From contig NC_135997.1 in NCBI RefSeq assembly GCF_048128805.1, positions 7,787,616-7,851,615 of the forward strand: a stretch of 64,000 nt of DNA. Reading direction: 5' to 3'. Shown here in pieces: positions 28,912 through 41,275 of the stretch. The DNA is from Centroberyx gerrardi (lineage: Eukaryota; Chordata; Actinopteri; Beryciformes; Berycidae). The translations under genes were made by a program, and so were the position numbers. The notes beneath the pieces are model-generated. The model did no database searches. It had not been told where the DNA came from and worked only from the letters and a program-made list of their open reading frames with translations. How positions within the stretch are numbered: position 1 is the stretch's first letter; each line of letters begins with the position of its first letter.

Positions 28912-31850
28912 ATATTAACTGGTACTTAGTGCTTCCTTACTCACCAAGCTTTTCCGCTGATGTGGCTTTGCAGGGGATTTAATGTCAGGTTAAAGCTTCT
29001 GCATGACAACAAAATTGACATGTGCTGTATGTGTATTTAGCTTTGAAAGCTCTGGCAGTTTAGCGGTGGATGACTTGTGCCACTAGGTGGGAGTGTTGAT
29101 CCGCTGATTGACACCCTGCTGCCCCTCTGATCATTTACTGCCCCACCTGGACTCCATAGGATTACATTAGAACTAGTGATATGATTACAAGTCCCCGTCA
29201 GTCCGTGTTTTCCTCTAACTTGAAGCAGTGCAGTGCTGTGTGTATAATTAATAAAGTGAACGCGCACAGCTGACTCAAACGGAAAAAAACTTTCAAATTA
29301 TACATCACATGAATATCCCATAGTAAGTAAGTAAGTAAGCTGCTTTAGCTGCTGTTTTTCTTAACTCTAATGGATTAGCGTTCCACAGTTCCTATATATC
29401 CAAATAGTGACTTCTCTGGTTCATAGTGTGCAGATATTTGCACTGTAAGTATTTGAGTATTTAAGTACTCATGCAGGTCTATTTTATGGGCTTATCGGGT
29501 GACATAACCAGCGTGAATTCTTCTACATCAAAGAACTTCTCCCCATACCAGAGACCAAAACACCTCTGTGATACACGGAGACCTTGTTAACCCCTGTTTT
29601 CCTTTGCGAGGGAATAGGAGGTTATTCATGAGCATCCGCTAATGAGAGATGCCGGTTGAGGAACAATAGCGGAGTACAGTAAGTCTGCCAGTTCTTGTTG
29701 ACAGAGGCCTCAGTGTGCGGAGAGACACCCAGGGGCCCCGGGCCGCCGCAGAGCATCTGAGCTGCAGTGTGGGACGGACGCTTCCTCCTTTCACCCACAG
29801 CTCATTAGCACACTTCTCTCAGCTCTCTGTGGCCCGGATCTGTCCTCTCCTCTCTCCTCTCCTCTCTCCTCTCTCTGCTCACTGAGATGCAGAGGGAAAG
29901 CTCCAGTTGGCATTTTATCTCCTGTAGCACTTTCTTCATGCTGGGAAACAGAGCTGTGGGATCTGCATGTAATTTGAGTGTTTTACCATGTTTCACTCTA
30001 CAAATATCAAGCAGGGAAAACAAAAGGAACACACACAAGCAGTGGTTGACAATCTAACACACTGCAATTAGATACACCAACATTAGCATAGGACAAATGC
30101 ATGAGAGGCTATCTTTAAAATTTTGAATTATAATACAGTAATCGGCTATAAACTATGTATTAAAGAGATGGTTGTGAACAAGAATAATAAGAGCTAAAGA
30201 GGCAATCAAAAATGCGCTAAAAGTTCAATTAAATCAACAAACACTAAGATAGAAATGTCTTCTGCTGTTTTATAGACCATCATTTAACCTTTGAGAAGCT
30301 TCTGAATTGTACATTTTCTTTTTTACCTGTCCACTCTGAGTAGGTTCTGTAAATGTCTGCCTTCTTTAATTAATTTTCTTTGGTTTGATGATCACAACTG
30401 TGACAAGCAGGAAATCAACTAATCTGTACATTTTGTCTATAGCTGTGTTCAAAATGAATGGCCTTGAATTGGTGACTGTTTTCAAAAGAAGATATTAGGA
30501 GATACCAGGAGATATTATTTGGAAGGGCGGATGCACATTACATGAGATTTTTTAAACCATATAGTTTCTATTCCAGGTTTTCAGGCTTGCTCTGGGAAAA
30601 TTTGTTGCAGTATTTTTACCTTTGAAGTGTTAAAATTGGATGGCATGGCTTGATTTCGGACTGGATTTACCTCCAATTAGCCACTCCCTAACACATTTAG
30701 GAGAGCAGGGTGAAAATCTTTTATCATAGTTTTTTATCATGGTGCTTTTGAATCCAAGTGTTCCAGTGTTGGTGTGATTTGGGTTTTCATATTGTTAAAT
30801 GTGTATTTTCACAGCTACAGCCCAAGATAAGATCAGAACTGACATATCTCTGGGAGTTTAACAAAAATGCAAGGAAGGAAGTAATCAAGACATCAATGAG
30901 AAACTTTCACAGATCTAAAAACTATGATTATTTAGAATAAAAAGCTGTCAATTCTATATTTGTCTCTGCTGTGCCTGTCATGCAAAGGTGATTAAACTCT
31001 GACTCTCAGTTAATGAATGGAGCTCAAAGAGAGGATTATCCACCCAATTACTATGTGTTTTGATTTGTTGATATAAAGTTGTCTGATGTTGTGCAATCAT
31101 GGATAAGTAATCCTTAATCTGGGTCCCAAAACAAGTAGCCTGGTCCCTCCGCTGAGGTCCCACTCTGCTGAGGGTTTCTGTGCAAGGAATGTGCAGAGAG
31201 GAATGTGTAAGGTGAAGCTGAAGTTTGTGAAGTTTTCTACGGTCATCTCTCATATGACATTTTCCCAGGCAGAGAAGTATTGAGGTCAAATCTCAGCGTT
31301 CATCTCACATGTGCCGGGTTAAAGCTCTCTGGCAAGTCTGGATGGGTAGAAGTGGGTGTGACCAGGGTGACGCTGGAGACCAAAAGTAGTGGAAAAAAAT
31401 CCAGCATAACAATGCAAAGTCCTCTAATTTCATTCAATATGATATGATTTTTCAGAGGAATATTTGCTAAAATTGTGGGATTTATGATAATCAATAATTT
31501 GAGTCCAAGTTAAGAGTGGAGTTGGCATGTGCATATGAATGAAAAACAAATAAAGATCAAATAAAAAACTTTTTAAATGGATCACTTACACAGCATCTCA
31601 CCCCTTCATTTTTTTAGTATGTGGTTGCGTCTGCTTGGGTTTTAAAAACCTAGGAGGATTGGGATAAGAATGGAATTTGTGTCAAAATACTCATTACAAT
31701 AAATTAAAGTGTAGTTCCATTTGTGCTTCTCTATTTGGGTTCAGTTGTCGTGTGGCTGTTTTATTTCTATAAGTTGTAAGCAGCAGCATCATTCTCACTG
31801 ACTATCATTCCTGAATGCCTGTCCACATCATTTTGTTTTTTGCGTTATGT
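28912..31850. other. Intergenic region between slc39a1 and rlbp1
   Basis: No gene is recognised on either strand. Most is AT-rich and unremarkable. A GC-rich block at about 29600-29790 has no repeats and looks regulatory (see findings), followed by a TCCTC-type tract at 29842-29877. The minus ORFs at 29805-30038 and 30978-31289 have no domain and are treated as chance frames. Confidence 0.4.
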
Positions 31851-31851
31851 A

Positions 31852-31891
31852 GATTAGCCACTCATAGTAATTCAGTGTGTCATTTTAATCC
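31852..31891. promoter_or_regulatory. Paired OTX/CRX-type sites in the presumed rlbp1 promoter
   Basis: GATTAG (31852-31857, CTAATC on the minus strand) and TAATCC (31886-31891, plus) match the OTX2/CRX core. They lie about 115-150 bp before the donor of a possible 5' UTR exon. CRALBP genes of mammals are expressed in RPE and Müller glia, and OTX/CRX-type regulation is expected from the literature. The link here is inference from short motifs. Confidence 0.35.
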
Positions 31892-31909
31892 TCTTTGAGT
31901 GGCACTTTA

Positions 31910-32006
31910 GATAACTCCTCCCCTCCTGCTCCTCTCTGCTCCTGTGTTGTCTCCTCTGTCACTCTGTCCCGTTCTGCCAGGCCCGCTCCCTGAGATCTGC
32001 TGTAAG
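31910..32006 (+). other. rlbp1: Possible non-coding first exon of rlbp1
   Basis: A pyrimidine-rich stretch ends TGCTGTAAG followed by GTAAGA, a strong donor. The 3' end at 32006 is the donor; the 5' end is a guess. The next acceptor is at 33117 (ttctttcttcacag), just ahead of the ATG exon. CRALBP genes usually have an untranslated first exon, so this fits, but no transcript evidence is available. Confidence 0.4.
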
Positions 32007-33149
32007 GTAAGACTGCTTGTCCTTTATTTAAGAAACACTCAGAATTTAACTTTATGGATAGATAGACCAGGGGACAAAGATGTATGATGAGCATTTTATA
32101 AATACTGGTATGGTACTGGTAAGTGTTTGTTAAAACCAATAAATCAAGGAATTGGTGTGACACTTTACTTTATTCTCTTCATTAGCTCTTGGAGAATAGA
32201 TAGTTATCCCTTATTGCAATGATGGAATGTGTCAAACCATGTAGTATGTTGGTTCAGTAATCGTTAGTTACTTGTTAGTTTTGTTCATTGTAAATGCCGT
32301 GTTACATTTGATGGTCTGTATCTGAGAGTATTGGGTTAAAGCCCTTGTAAATAATGAATTAAAGCACTCGGATAACTTTTTTATTTAATTATTTATTGTG
32401 ACTTCTAAAGGGTTCTTTTGACTGAGAGCAGCAATTGAAATGCATGGTTTGGTCCTATGCTGATCGCTACACAAACAGTAATGTAACCATCACTAATGCT
32501 GGATGAATAGGAGTTGCAGGGCAGATGACTTTAAATAAACTTAAATCAACATCAGTACTTGTTTTTACACTGAATTAATATTATCTGGCCAAATATTTGA
32601 AACAGGTCACAGCTGTGCCTATGACTCCCATTGGATGGATCTATGTATATTGACAATGGCAGGAATAACTGAAATGAAACTGCGATCAGTAATACATTAA
32701 AAACTACTGTACTGTCCATGTGTAGTGTGTGTGTTTTTAGATAACAGTCAGAGGTTTAAGACACACTGTTTCAGTTTCATGGCAGTGTATCAGTCAGTAG
32801 ATATTGTGACTGGATTGCTTTATTGGTTATGTAAGAGCAGGATGTCCGCTCTGCTGATCACTAAAGAAACCACTCTGGATAATCAACATTTGGATTTCAC
32901 AAAGACAAAAAAAAAAAAAATCCCCCTTCTTTCTGCCACACTGCCTGTCATACCTCTGCAGATTAGCGAACACGCCAGTAACAGGATTAACTCATTTCTG
33001 ATATCTTGGTCTTCCCTTAACGAACTTTAACATTAACAAACTCCATGGGAAACAAACTGTCTAGACAAATCTTTTTATAAATGAGTTTGACCAGTTCCAA
33101 CTCTTCTTTCTTCACAGTGTTAGTGAAGCTGCTGTGAGACGCTGCAACC

Positions 33150-35454
33150 ATGGCTGCTGTGAGTTTACTTTGCAACCGTTCAACAGAGCACTTGACTGTC
33201 AGTTTGTCTCTGTTTAAGCCAATTTGTCAGTTTCTGGCCTCAGATCATTGTTTAAGTAACCTGGGTCCTGGATTAAAAGTTTCAGCGTCCGGGGGGTTTG
33301 TGAATGTGTGAGCGTGATGCTGCTTAATGCTGTTATTGTGCCAGTAGATGCTGGCACTGGGATGGACTCTTAAGCTGTTTTTAAGAAGTGGCTTTAGAAG
33401 CTGTTTCTGTAATCATGTGAAGCAGATTAAGCAGCCATTCACTGGTGTGCATCGTTTGGGGTCTGCCTGACTGAGATGGGCTGCAGGGTTTTAGTGTGTG
33501 TGTGTGTGTGTGTGTGTGTTAGAGTGAATGTGTTATGGAGGTAAATACCTTACCTCCATAATGATTAAGTGTCGTTTAAGCATTCAAACAGTGTAGTGGC
33601 ACTCCTTCAGTGTTTTCAAAATGTGCAGCCACTGAGTCTGATGCTAATAAATCTCAAGAGACCAGAAGTTACAGACAAGATTCATCAACTGGCAAATAAC
33701 TGTGTTGCTCCATGGACTTTCTCTCTCCAGCTGAGGCAAATAACAGTGACACCAAGGCCAAACATAAAGGAGCATTTCAGCTAAATGAAATGTATTATAT
33801 ACATAAGAAACTACTGAAAAATCGAATGATTTATGATAATCAACATATGACTACAGGATAAATGAACTGTTCAATATCACTAATATTTCAATGAACACTA
33901 TTTTCATTCTTTCAAATATATAAAATCACAAAATATATCTCAAAACTCAAACATCTTTTCTTTGAAAATGGCTCTTTGTGCAGACTGGAACTTTTCGTAT
34001 GGTGTCAGAGGAGGAGCAGGCTATGAGGTCCAAGCTGGAGCATTTGACAGTGAAGGATCATGGGCCGGTGTTCGGGCCGTGCCCCAAACTGCCCGGCCAC
34101 ACTGTACAAAAGGTAAATATTCACCAACCTAGACTCCATTTGATCAACTGAGATGGTAATAAGTCTGTCACATAACTTCTGATCAGAATATTCAAGCCAT
34201 GTCCAAATAGACATCATACTTATTTTTGTCCCTGATGTAATTTTGACAAACATGTGCTTTTGTGGTTTGTCTTACTCCATAGGCGAAGGATGAGCTGAAT
34301 GAGACGGAGGAGAGGCGGGCGTCGGCACTGAAAGAGCTGCGGGCCATGATGAAGGCGCGGGCGGGCGAGGGGGACGACCTGGCCAAACTGGTGCTGGAGC
34401 ACTTTGGGGACAAACCCGACTCTCTGCTGCTGCGCTTCCTCCGGGCCCGCAAGTTTGAAGTCGTCAGAGCCCACGAGCTCATGAAGGGTGAGGAGTAGGA
34501 GAGCACAGCATAAAAAAAAGAAATCACTATTGTTATGCTCCCAAAAAAGTAGAATTTATTAAACAAACGTGACAGTAACGTTTCAACCAAACCAACCAAT
34601 TATATGGAAAATATTTTTGGATGTGCATGAAACCTCTTCTAATTACCTGAGTAGTAGGACATGGGTCTACTCTCCATCCATCCATCCATCCATCCATCCA
34701 AACATCCATCCATCCATCTATCTATCCATCCAACCCTTCATCCATCCATCCATCCATCCATTCATCCATCCATCCATCCATCCATCCAAACATCCATCTA
34801 TCCAAACCTCCATCCATCCATCTATCTATCCATCCAACCCTTCATCCATCCATCCATCCATCCATTCATCCATCCATCCATCCATCCAAACATCCATCTA
34901 TCCAAACCTCCATCCATCCATCTATCTATCCATCCAACCCTTCATCCATCCATCCATCCATCCATCCATCCATCCATCCACACAACTATGCATCACATAT
35001 ATCTATGCCAGTTATATAATAGAGGGATAGACTGAAAGACATATTTATCAAAAGTTAAGTATTCTTACATCTATTATTTTAGCATCTTTATGTCCCGTCC
35101 GGCATACCGTATGTTTTGTTCTGGCTGCTGCAGCCTTTTTGCAATAGGTTTGGTAATTGAGGGCCAAACCTCCTTTCTTTTGTACTCTATTTTGCATGAA
35201 ACATGCCCATCACTGAGCCAGGGAGGGGGGAGTTCATTAACTAGGAGCTTTGAGATGCTTCAGAGTTTCCCCCCGACAAAGGCGGCCTTTGTGTTCAAAT
35301 AGGACAGCAAGTTTACTTTGCTTGTGTTCTGCTGGGAACGTCCCAGAGCCTGAGCTGAGTGTGTCGGTTTGTGAGAAAACAGAGAAGGGAGACGAGATTA
35401 AAGCACAGTGGTTTCACGCTTTTACCAGGAGGAGCAGTCACCATGCTGACTTAA

Positions 35455-35501
<47 letters not shown>

Positions 35502-35735
35502 CCATTTGCTCTGTACATGGGCAAACACCTTTATACAACATTTTCACATCGTTGTTCACAGATAAGCATGCACACACACACATACACATACACACACACA
35601 TACACACAGCTCTGTATGAATATAGAGGCGGATCTTTGTAGTGTGAGAGAGGAATGTGATGTGAACATCAACTTGTCCCATGGGGTTAATTGGTGCTCCA
35701 GAGCAAAGCACTGACCACATGCACGCGCACATGCA

Positions 35736-35810
<75 letters not shown>

Positions 35811-37255
35811 TCACACCAGCAGAAATGTGCTCTTCTGGGTTAATTGGTGCCTTGGTATGAAGAGGCTGGGGGCAGCAAAGGAGAAACACAGAGACAGTGC
35901 TGCTATTGTCTTTGGCACATCAACAGTTGGCACTGAATAGTCATGTACTTAAGGCTTGTGAACTATACTGCACTAACTGTTTTTTGTGTTTTTCAAAAGT
36001 CAAGTACCATGACTCAGGGTTATATTTCATTTTAAGAACAATTAGACCCACAGGTGTGAGGAAACCATATTTACTATCCACTTCTGTTCCAAGAATCGTT
36101 ATATCAGGACAGAAGATAATGAAGAAAATAAAGAAGAAGTAATTTTCTTGGTTTCCATCTGTCTTGGTTTTATGCAGTTGCTGCCCTTTAGTTTTGCAGT
36201 ATAGGTGACTGGTAAGTTTTCCTCAAGAGAATAATGCTGATCTCTTGTGTGTGTGTGTGTGGGGGGGTCCTATAGGTTATGTGCGCTTCAGGAAGGAGTA
36301 CCCCGAGCTGTTTGAGAACCTGACCCCCGAAGCGGTCCGCAGCACCATTGAAGCGGGCTATCCTGTGGTTCTGCCCAGCAGAGACCGGTTCGGACGAGTG
36401 GTGCTGCTCTTCAACATCGAGAACTGGGACCTGGAGGAGGTCACCTTCGATGAGGTAGATAAAGAAAAGCCACAAGCTCCGTCCCACAGAGCATAGCTGC
36501 ATCTCTGTCATGAATGCACTGTAATACTTAATACCTTACAACTATTATTTAAAACTGTTCTACCCGCTGGGACCATCATTACAAACACGTTTCGTAGCCA
36601 AGCTTTGTTCAAACCCACAGAACTTTATTTTAAATTCTAGTCAAGATCCCAAGGTTTCCAAAGATACCAAATATGTCAGGCTGAATTACAGGGAAATATG
36701 TATGAAATGATGCACAAACATCTAGATTTTTTCCATTTGATGTAATGGTGCAGCCACAAAAAAATGGCAGCTTGGGTGTGAATATTTCATTCAATATAAG
36801 CGTGCAATAGCTTCAATGAAGCGATGGAATAAGCAGATACAGAATATGTATGTGATGTTGTACAGTAGGCAAGGCAAGGCAAGGCAGCTTTATTTGTATA
36901 GCACATTTCATACACTGAGGCAATTCAAAGTGCTTTACAGAGTAATAAAAAATACAGTAAAAGATTTACAATTAAAAAGTGCAAAAGTACAGACAAGAGA
37001 TACAAAAGATAAAAGACTTAAAAAGTAAACTAGTGCAGTTCAAATCAAGTGAAATAGAAAGATAAAAGAACACAACAAATAGTCCCACTTTTAGATGCAC
37101 ATTGTGAGTGAACCCATGTGTTTTTCTTTAATTTTCTTATCCCCTGTCCTTCCTGATTCTACAGTATGGATTTTTTTTTCTAACTTTGAAGCTACTTAAG
37201 AGGAAATTTAAGGGGAAACTCAGGGTGCAAGGGGTTAAAAATACTGTCTTTCTGT

Positions 37256-37296
<41 letters not shown>

Positions 37297-38170
37297 ACAG
37301 ACTTTAAGGGCGTACTGCGTGATCCTGGAGAAGCTGCTTGAGAACGAAGAGACGCAGATCAATGGCTTTGTCCTGATTGAGAATTTCAAGGGCTTCACCA
37401 TGCAGCATGCCTCAGGAATTAAACCCACCGAACTGAAGAAGATGGTGGACATGCTGCAGGTCAGACATCCTTACTAATGATTAAAGGAGAAAGCAAGAAG
37501 AAGAAAGAAAGAAGAGAGAAAGGAAGAAAACCAGGCAGCATTCACATCATGTAACAAAGACTATATACCACAGTGATTTGGTATTTTCACTGATGAAAAT
37601 GCGATGAGATGACAAAGAATGTAGAATTTCCATTAATTTCCATTTGGTTTTTACCTTTGAATAAGAGAATAAGTGGAAATTTCCCATAGAAAACAGACAG
37701 ACATAGACTCACATGTAACTGACTAAGTTCAAGGATGAACAGAGATCTATTTTTCTAATCTTCTGCTGTGTTTTGGTGTGCAGGACTCCTTCCCTGCCCG
37801 CTTCAAGGCGGTCCATGTCACTCACCAGCCCTGGTACTTCACCACTACCTACAATGTGGTTAAACCCTTCATGAAGAGCAAGCTGCTGGAGAGGGTGAGA
37901 GGGAACGGAGGGGGTAAAGGGGCAGAGACTGAGGGGAGAGGTTGGGATTGGAGGGATGACAGAGCATGGCAGCTGCTGTAATGTGAATGTTTTCCTCTAA
38001 ACTCTGTCCACAACTCTCCTCAGGTCTTTGTTCACGGCGATGAGCTAGATGGCTACTTCAAGGATTTCGACGCAGACATCCTGCCTGCAGACTTCGACGG
38101 GAAAGCGTCTGTTTCCGACTACAAGGCCGTCGCCACCAAGCTTTTCGGCTCCGAGGACACCGCTCTCTAA
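33150..38170 (+). CDS. rlbp1: Retinaldehyde-binding protein 1, CRALBP (seven coding exons)
   Basis: CRALBP carries 11-cis-retinal and 11-cis-retinol in the cytosol of RPE and Müller glia. Coding exons are 33150-33158, 33984-34112, 34283-34487, 36276-36454, 37301-37459, 37784-37894 and 38024-38170: 939 nt, 312 aa (human 317). The ATG exon holds three codons and starts at acceptor 33118. The N-terminal helical domain spans about 50-115, and the CRAL-TRIO lipid pocket about 136-297. Signature stretches include [30 protein letters not shown] and [11 protein letters not shown]. Residues equivalent to human pocket and disease positions are kept: R150, W165, Y179, E201, M225 and R233. No breaks. It is tail to tail with abhd2, as in human. 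Fish have two paralogues (a and b); I cannot tell which this is. Confidence 0.97.
34676..34983. repeat. CATC minisatellite with higher-order period in rlbp1 intron 3
   Basis: ATCC/CATC tetranucleotides are interrupted in a regular way. The marker caacccttca occurs at 34731, 34835 and 34935, giving a higher-order unit of about 100-104 bp. Because the tract is nearly free of stops it makes a chance ORF of IHPS repeats; this is intronic and not a gene. Confidence 0.92.
35455..35810. repeat. Cluster of CA and TC/CA microsatellites, rlbp1 intron 3
   Basis: It has (CA)n at 35455-35500, CATA/CA at 35570-35608, and a compound (TC)n-(AC)n tract at 35740-35808. The ORFs across it are compositional artefacts. 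Confidence 0.92.
36860..37080. mobile_element. Truncated non-LTR/SINE-type repeat in rlbp1 intron 4
   Basis: It starts with tandem ggcaaggcaaggcaaggcag, then ctttatttgtatagcacatttc and caattcaaagtgctttacag, followed by an A-rich body. This is a highly abundant teleost repeat in minus orientation, with the tandem GGCAA tail at its 3' end. The family name is not assigned. Confidence 0.65.
37257..37296. repeat. (TG)n microsatellite at the 3' splice site of rlbp1 intron 4
   Basis: About 19 TG units run up to tcacag, the acceptor of coding exon 5 (37301). A pyrimidine-rich ctgtctttctgtctc lies just upstream of the repeat. Confidence 0.95.
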
Positions 38171-38519
38171 AAAAGCTCGCTCTCCAAACGCCGGGCTGGA
38201 ACGATCCGCAGCCCGTTCCAAAACCAACAGCTATAGTGTCCTTCACCCTAGAGGCTTCTTTTGTGATCAGATCAGATTTTGCGATCCATTTTTGAAGCTA
38301 TATAGGTTTGACGTTCCCCCCATTGTATTTCAGGCAAAAAGAAGTATCTAGTGTTAGGAGCAAGGGATTTGCAAGAGGGTAGTAGGGATATAAATGGAAA
38401 AGAAAAAGGACGTTTAGAGGAATACGGAGAGAATAATTGATGAAAGTTAATTCTTGTGTTTTTACAGCACTGACAAGTTTAGCTCCTCCACAACTGACTG
38501 CATTCCCCGTTACTGTAAG

Positions 38520-38523
<4 letters not shown>

Positions 38524-38551
<28 letters not shown>
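38524..38551. repeat. (GA)n microsatellite in rlbp1 3' UTR
   Basis: An uninterrupted GA run within the predicted 3' UTR. Confidence 0.9.
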
Positions 38552-38553
<2 letters not shown>

Positions 38554-39053
38554 GAGTGAGTTGGTGATGCGATGGACAAGCTCACAACCAGAATCAGGTC
38601 AAATGGAGTTTGGTGTTCTTTGCCTTAAAATGATTTTCTCAACACCTTCTCTAGAGAGCATCCTTGTGCCTACAGTCCTATCAGTTGAGTGAGTAAAGAA
38701 CACGTTGCAATAGGGATCCTGTATATTACAATCTCAGGACTGAGCTGTAGAATGGTATGAAGAAAGAAAAATGTATAATGGATAAGCCTGTATTAGATTA
38801 TTATTGTAGGAAGATGAAGCAGAGGCCAATCTCCTGATGCAGTGCCATGGGATCAGTTGTTTTTTCTGTGTCTGAACAGCCTTGTGTCAATAATATCTGC
38901 AAATATTAAGCGAGGAGTTTGACACCCGGATGCACGTCTTACCACAAAAACCTTACAATTTCCATTGGATCTGAAAAATTATTTTTTACCTGTACTCCAC
39001 CATTGTTGTCACTTCTGATACGACCAGTAATTTAGTTTAAAAAATGTATTTTC

Positions 39054-39059
39054 AATAAA
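39054..39059 (+). terminator. Polyadenylation signal of rlbp1
   Basis: AATAAA about 880 nt after the rlbp1 stop, followed by a TG-rich stretch (tttctgtctgtctgtctg) typical of a downstream element. It gives a plausible 3' UTR end near 39075. Confidence 0.6.
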
Positions 39060-40894
39060 ATAGAATTTTCTGTCTGTCTGTCTGTAGTTTTCATATAAAT
39101 TGTTATTTCCACCATACATGTGTCTGTGATATTTCCTAACCTGGTTCTAATGTTCAGGTATCACTGATGTGCACATACCATACTATATCATACAAATACC
39201 AGGCTAGAGTGTATTAGATAGACAAAAAGTAGAAATAGAAAGGGTTTAAAATAAAGTCCAGCTGCCACAAGGGGGCTCAACAGCATTATCAATTACACAA
39301 GGTTCATCTCATGCTATTCCCACCCATCATTCAATCACATGACCAAATCTTTAGCAATGTCAGGAAAAAGCCTTAATATTAAAACTCTTTAAAGGGAAAA
39401 TAAAGAACTTAAGAACATGTCCTCCTTTGATATTTGTGCTCAACAGACAGTAAAAAAAAAAGAAATAAAACTTGATAAGTACAGTGATAATGAAACACCA
39501 TTTTTTCTTTTGAGAAAATAATTTATTTTGGAACACAATAACCATATTTCCTCAAATTATTAGATCACACACCATTGGTTTCTTTTAACAAAAACACCCA
39601 GAGTTCATTATCAGAGTTCATGATGTTGCGTGACTGTATCCGTGTGCCAGGTCTAACTTCACTTTGCCACATCCTGTAACCGTCTTTAAGCATCAAAATG
39701 GTTTGTAAACACAAGATTAAAGCTGTATGATGTTTAGGTTCATGTGTCAAACAGATCGTGGTTTGTTACGCCGCACTCCCGTCCACTCGCTCGGGTTGAG
39801 AAGATTTCAGATGGAAATCCACACTACATTTAGTAGAACACAATATTGACCAATGTTTATCCCAATCCTGAATGCCTTGACATTTCAATCTTTTTAAATT
39901 TTCCAACAATTAAACATGAGCCCATAATCTTGAAAAACAATAGGTGTGAAGCACTGGAGTAAGGATGAATACAGAATACAGTTTCATATCAACAGTAAAA
40001 TAACATCTCCATATTAAAAAAACAAAACAAAACAATGAACTGAATGCATGTGAGATCCTTTGTTCTAAAATACTTTGACACAATTTATTCCCTCTCTCAC
40101 ATTTGCACTGAAATGGTGAGAGACTCCCTCCCTGTGGGTTATTGCCTTTATCTTTCATCCCTGGTCCCTCATATATTTTAATATATATCTTTATACATTT
40201 CTTTAGTTTTTCTATTTTAAAGTGAAGACATGTTTTGGTTTTGTCAACCAGAGGTGGTGATATGACACAGTATATACCTATGTTCATTCATTAACACTCA
40301 CGCTCCGATGCATTTGCACGAGAAAATGATAACAACACAAGAAGTCACAATAACAATACAAAGTACAAAAAAAAAAAATACACAAAAAAAATAATTATCT
40401 AGAAAAAAAATTGTAGTAATACATCCAAATCTGCATTTTTGTGCAAAGTTGGGGGGGAGGCAAAATTCATAAGAAAGAAGACGATCGGCTGTTGTGGCGT
40501 TACAGCAGAACTGGGCTTGTGCTGGTGTTTCAATATTCATCTGATTCTACTGGCCAGGAGAAACCCCAACCACATGACGCTGTCTACTGACTTTAGATGA
40601 CATGTGAACTGTGGACAGAGTGAGGTATTCCTTCACCATCTAACCATATAATCTCACTGCAGGTCAGTAAAAGGGAAGTCTGCCATGAAGGACTGGCTGG
40701 GAATTAGGCAGTTGTAGTTAGCTCTCCCTGACTCCAGATGGCAACGTTGAGTTAAGCTTAGAAAAATGCAGGATGACAGTCTTGAGAAGCAAAGGGAAGG
40801 GGAGTGGTATCTCAAATAAGGTTCCCTCACTTGTTAATATTAGCCAAGTCAACATTAGTGATAAGCACACCTGGGTTCAACAGTATTTGCACAT

Positions 40895-41275
40895 ATTTAC
40901 CTCTGCCAAGGAGGTTATGATTTCACCTGTTAGTTTGTCTGTCTTTCTGTAAGCAGGATATCGCACAAACCTCTGAACGGATTTCCATTAAATTTGGTGG
41001 ACACACTGGCATTGAGCCAAGGAACAATTGATTCGATTTTGGTGGCGGTCTGGATGTGGGATTTCTATCATCAGACAATTTTTTTTCCCCCTTTAACTCT
41101 GAAACTAACAGAGATAGAGACTTGATTCTGAATCATGAGGGTGTGTTTACAGGGTCAAGAAATCAATTTAACTTAAAATTTAAGTGATAAGAATGATGTT
41201 ATTTGGTGTAAGAGCAAGTTCGAGAACTGCTCAGCGTTGGCAGAGGTTTGCATTCTCCGAGTGCCTTCTAGTTCT
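40895..41275. repeat. Dispersed repeat with CTCTGCCAAGGAGGTT-type ends
   Basis: It starts cctctgccaaggaggttatg and ends gttggcagaggtttgcattc tccgagtgc. The interior includes aacggatttccattaaattt ggtgg. The ends are partly inverted (CTCTGCCAAGG versus TTGGCAGAGG). This is a common dispersed element in fish and other animals, probably a degraded DNA transposon. Confidence 0.6.

Noticed and set aside
34569-35035. Long plus-strand ORFs of IHPSIHP repeats
   Set aside because: They are the translation of the CATC minisatellite inside rlbp1 intron 3 and have no other support.
37593-37725. Possible C/D snoRNA (ctgatgaaa ... ctga) in rlbp1 intron 5
   Set aside because: Box spacing is too long and no terminal stem is apparent.
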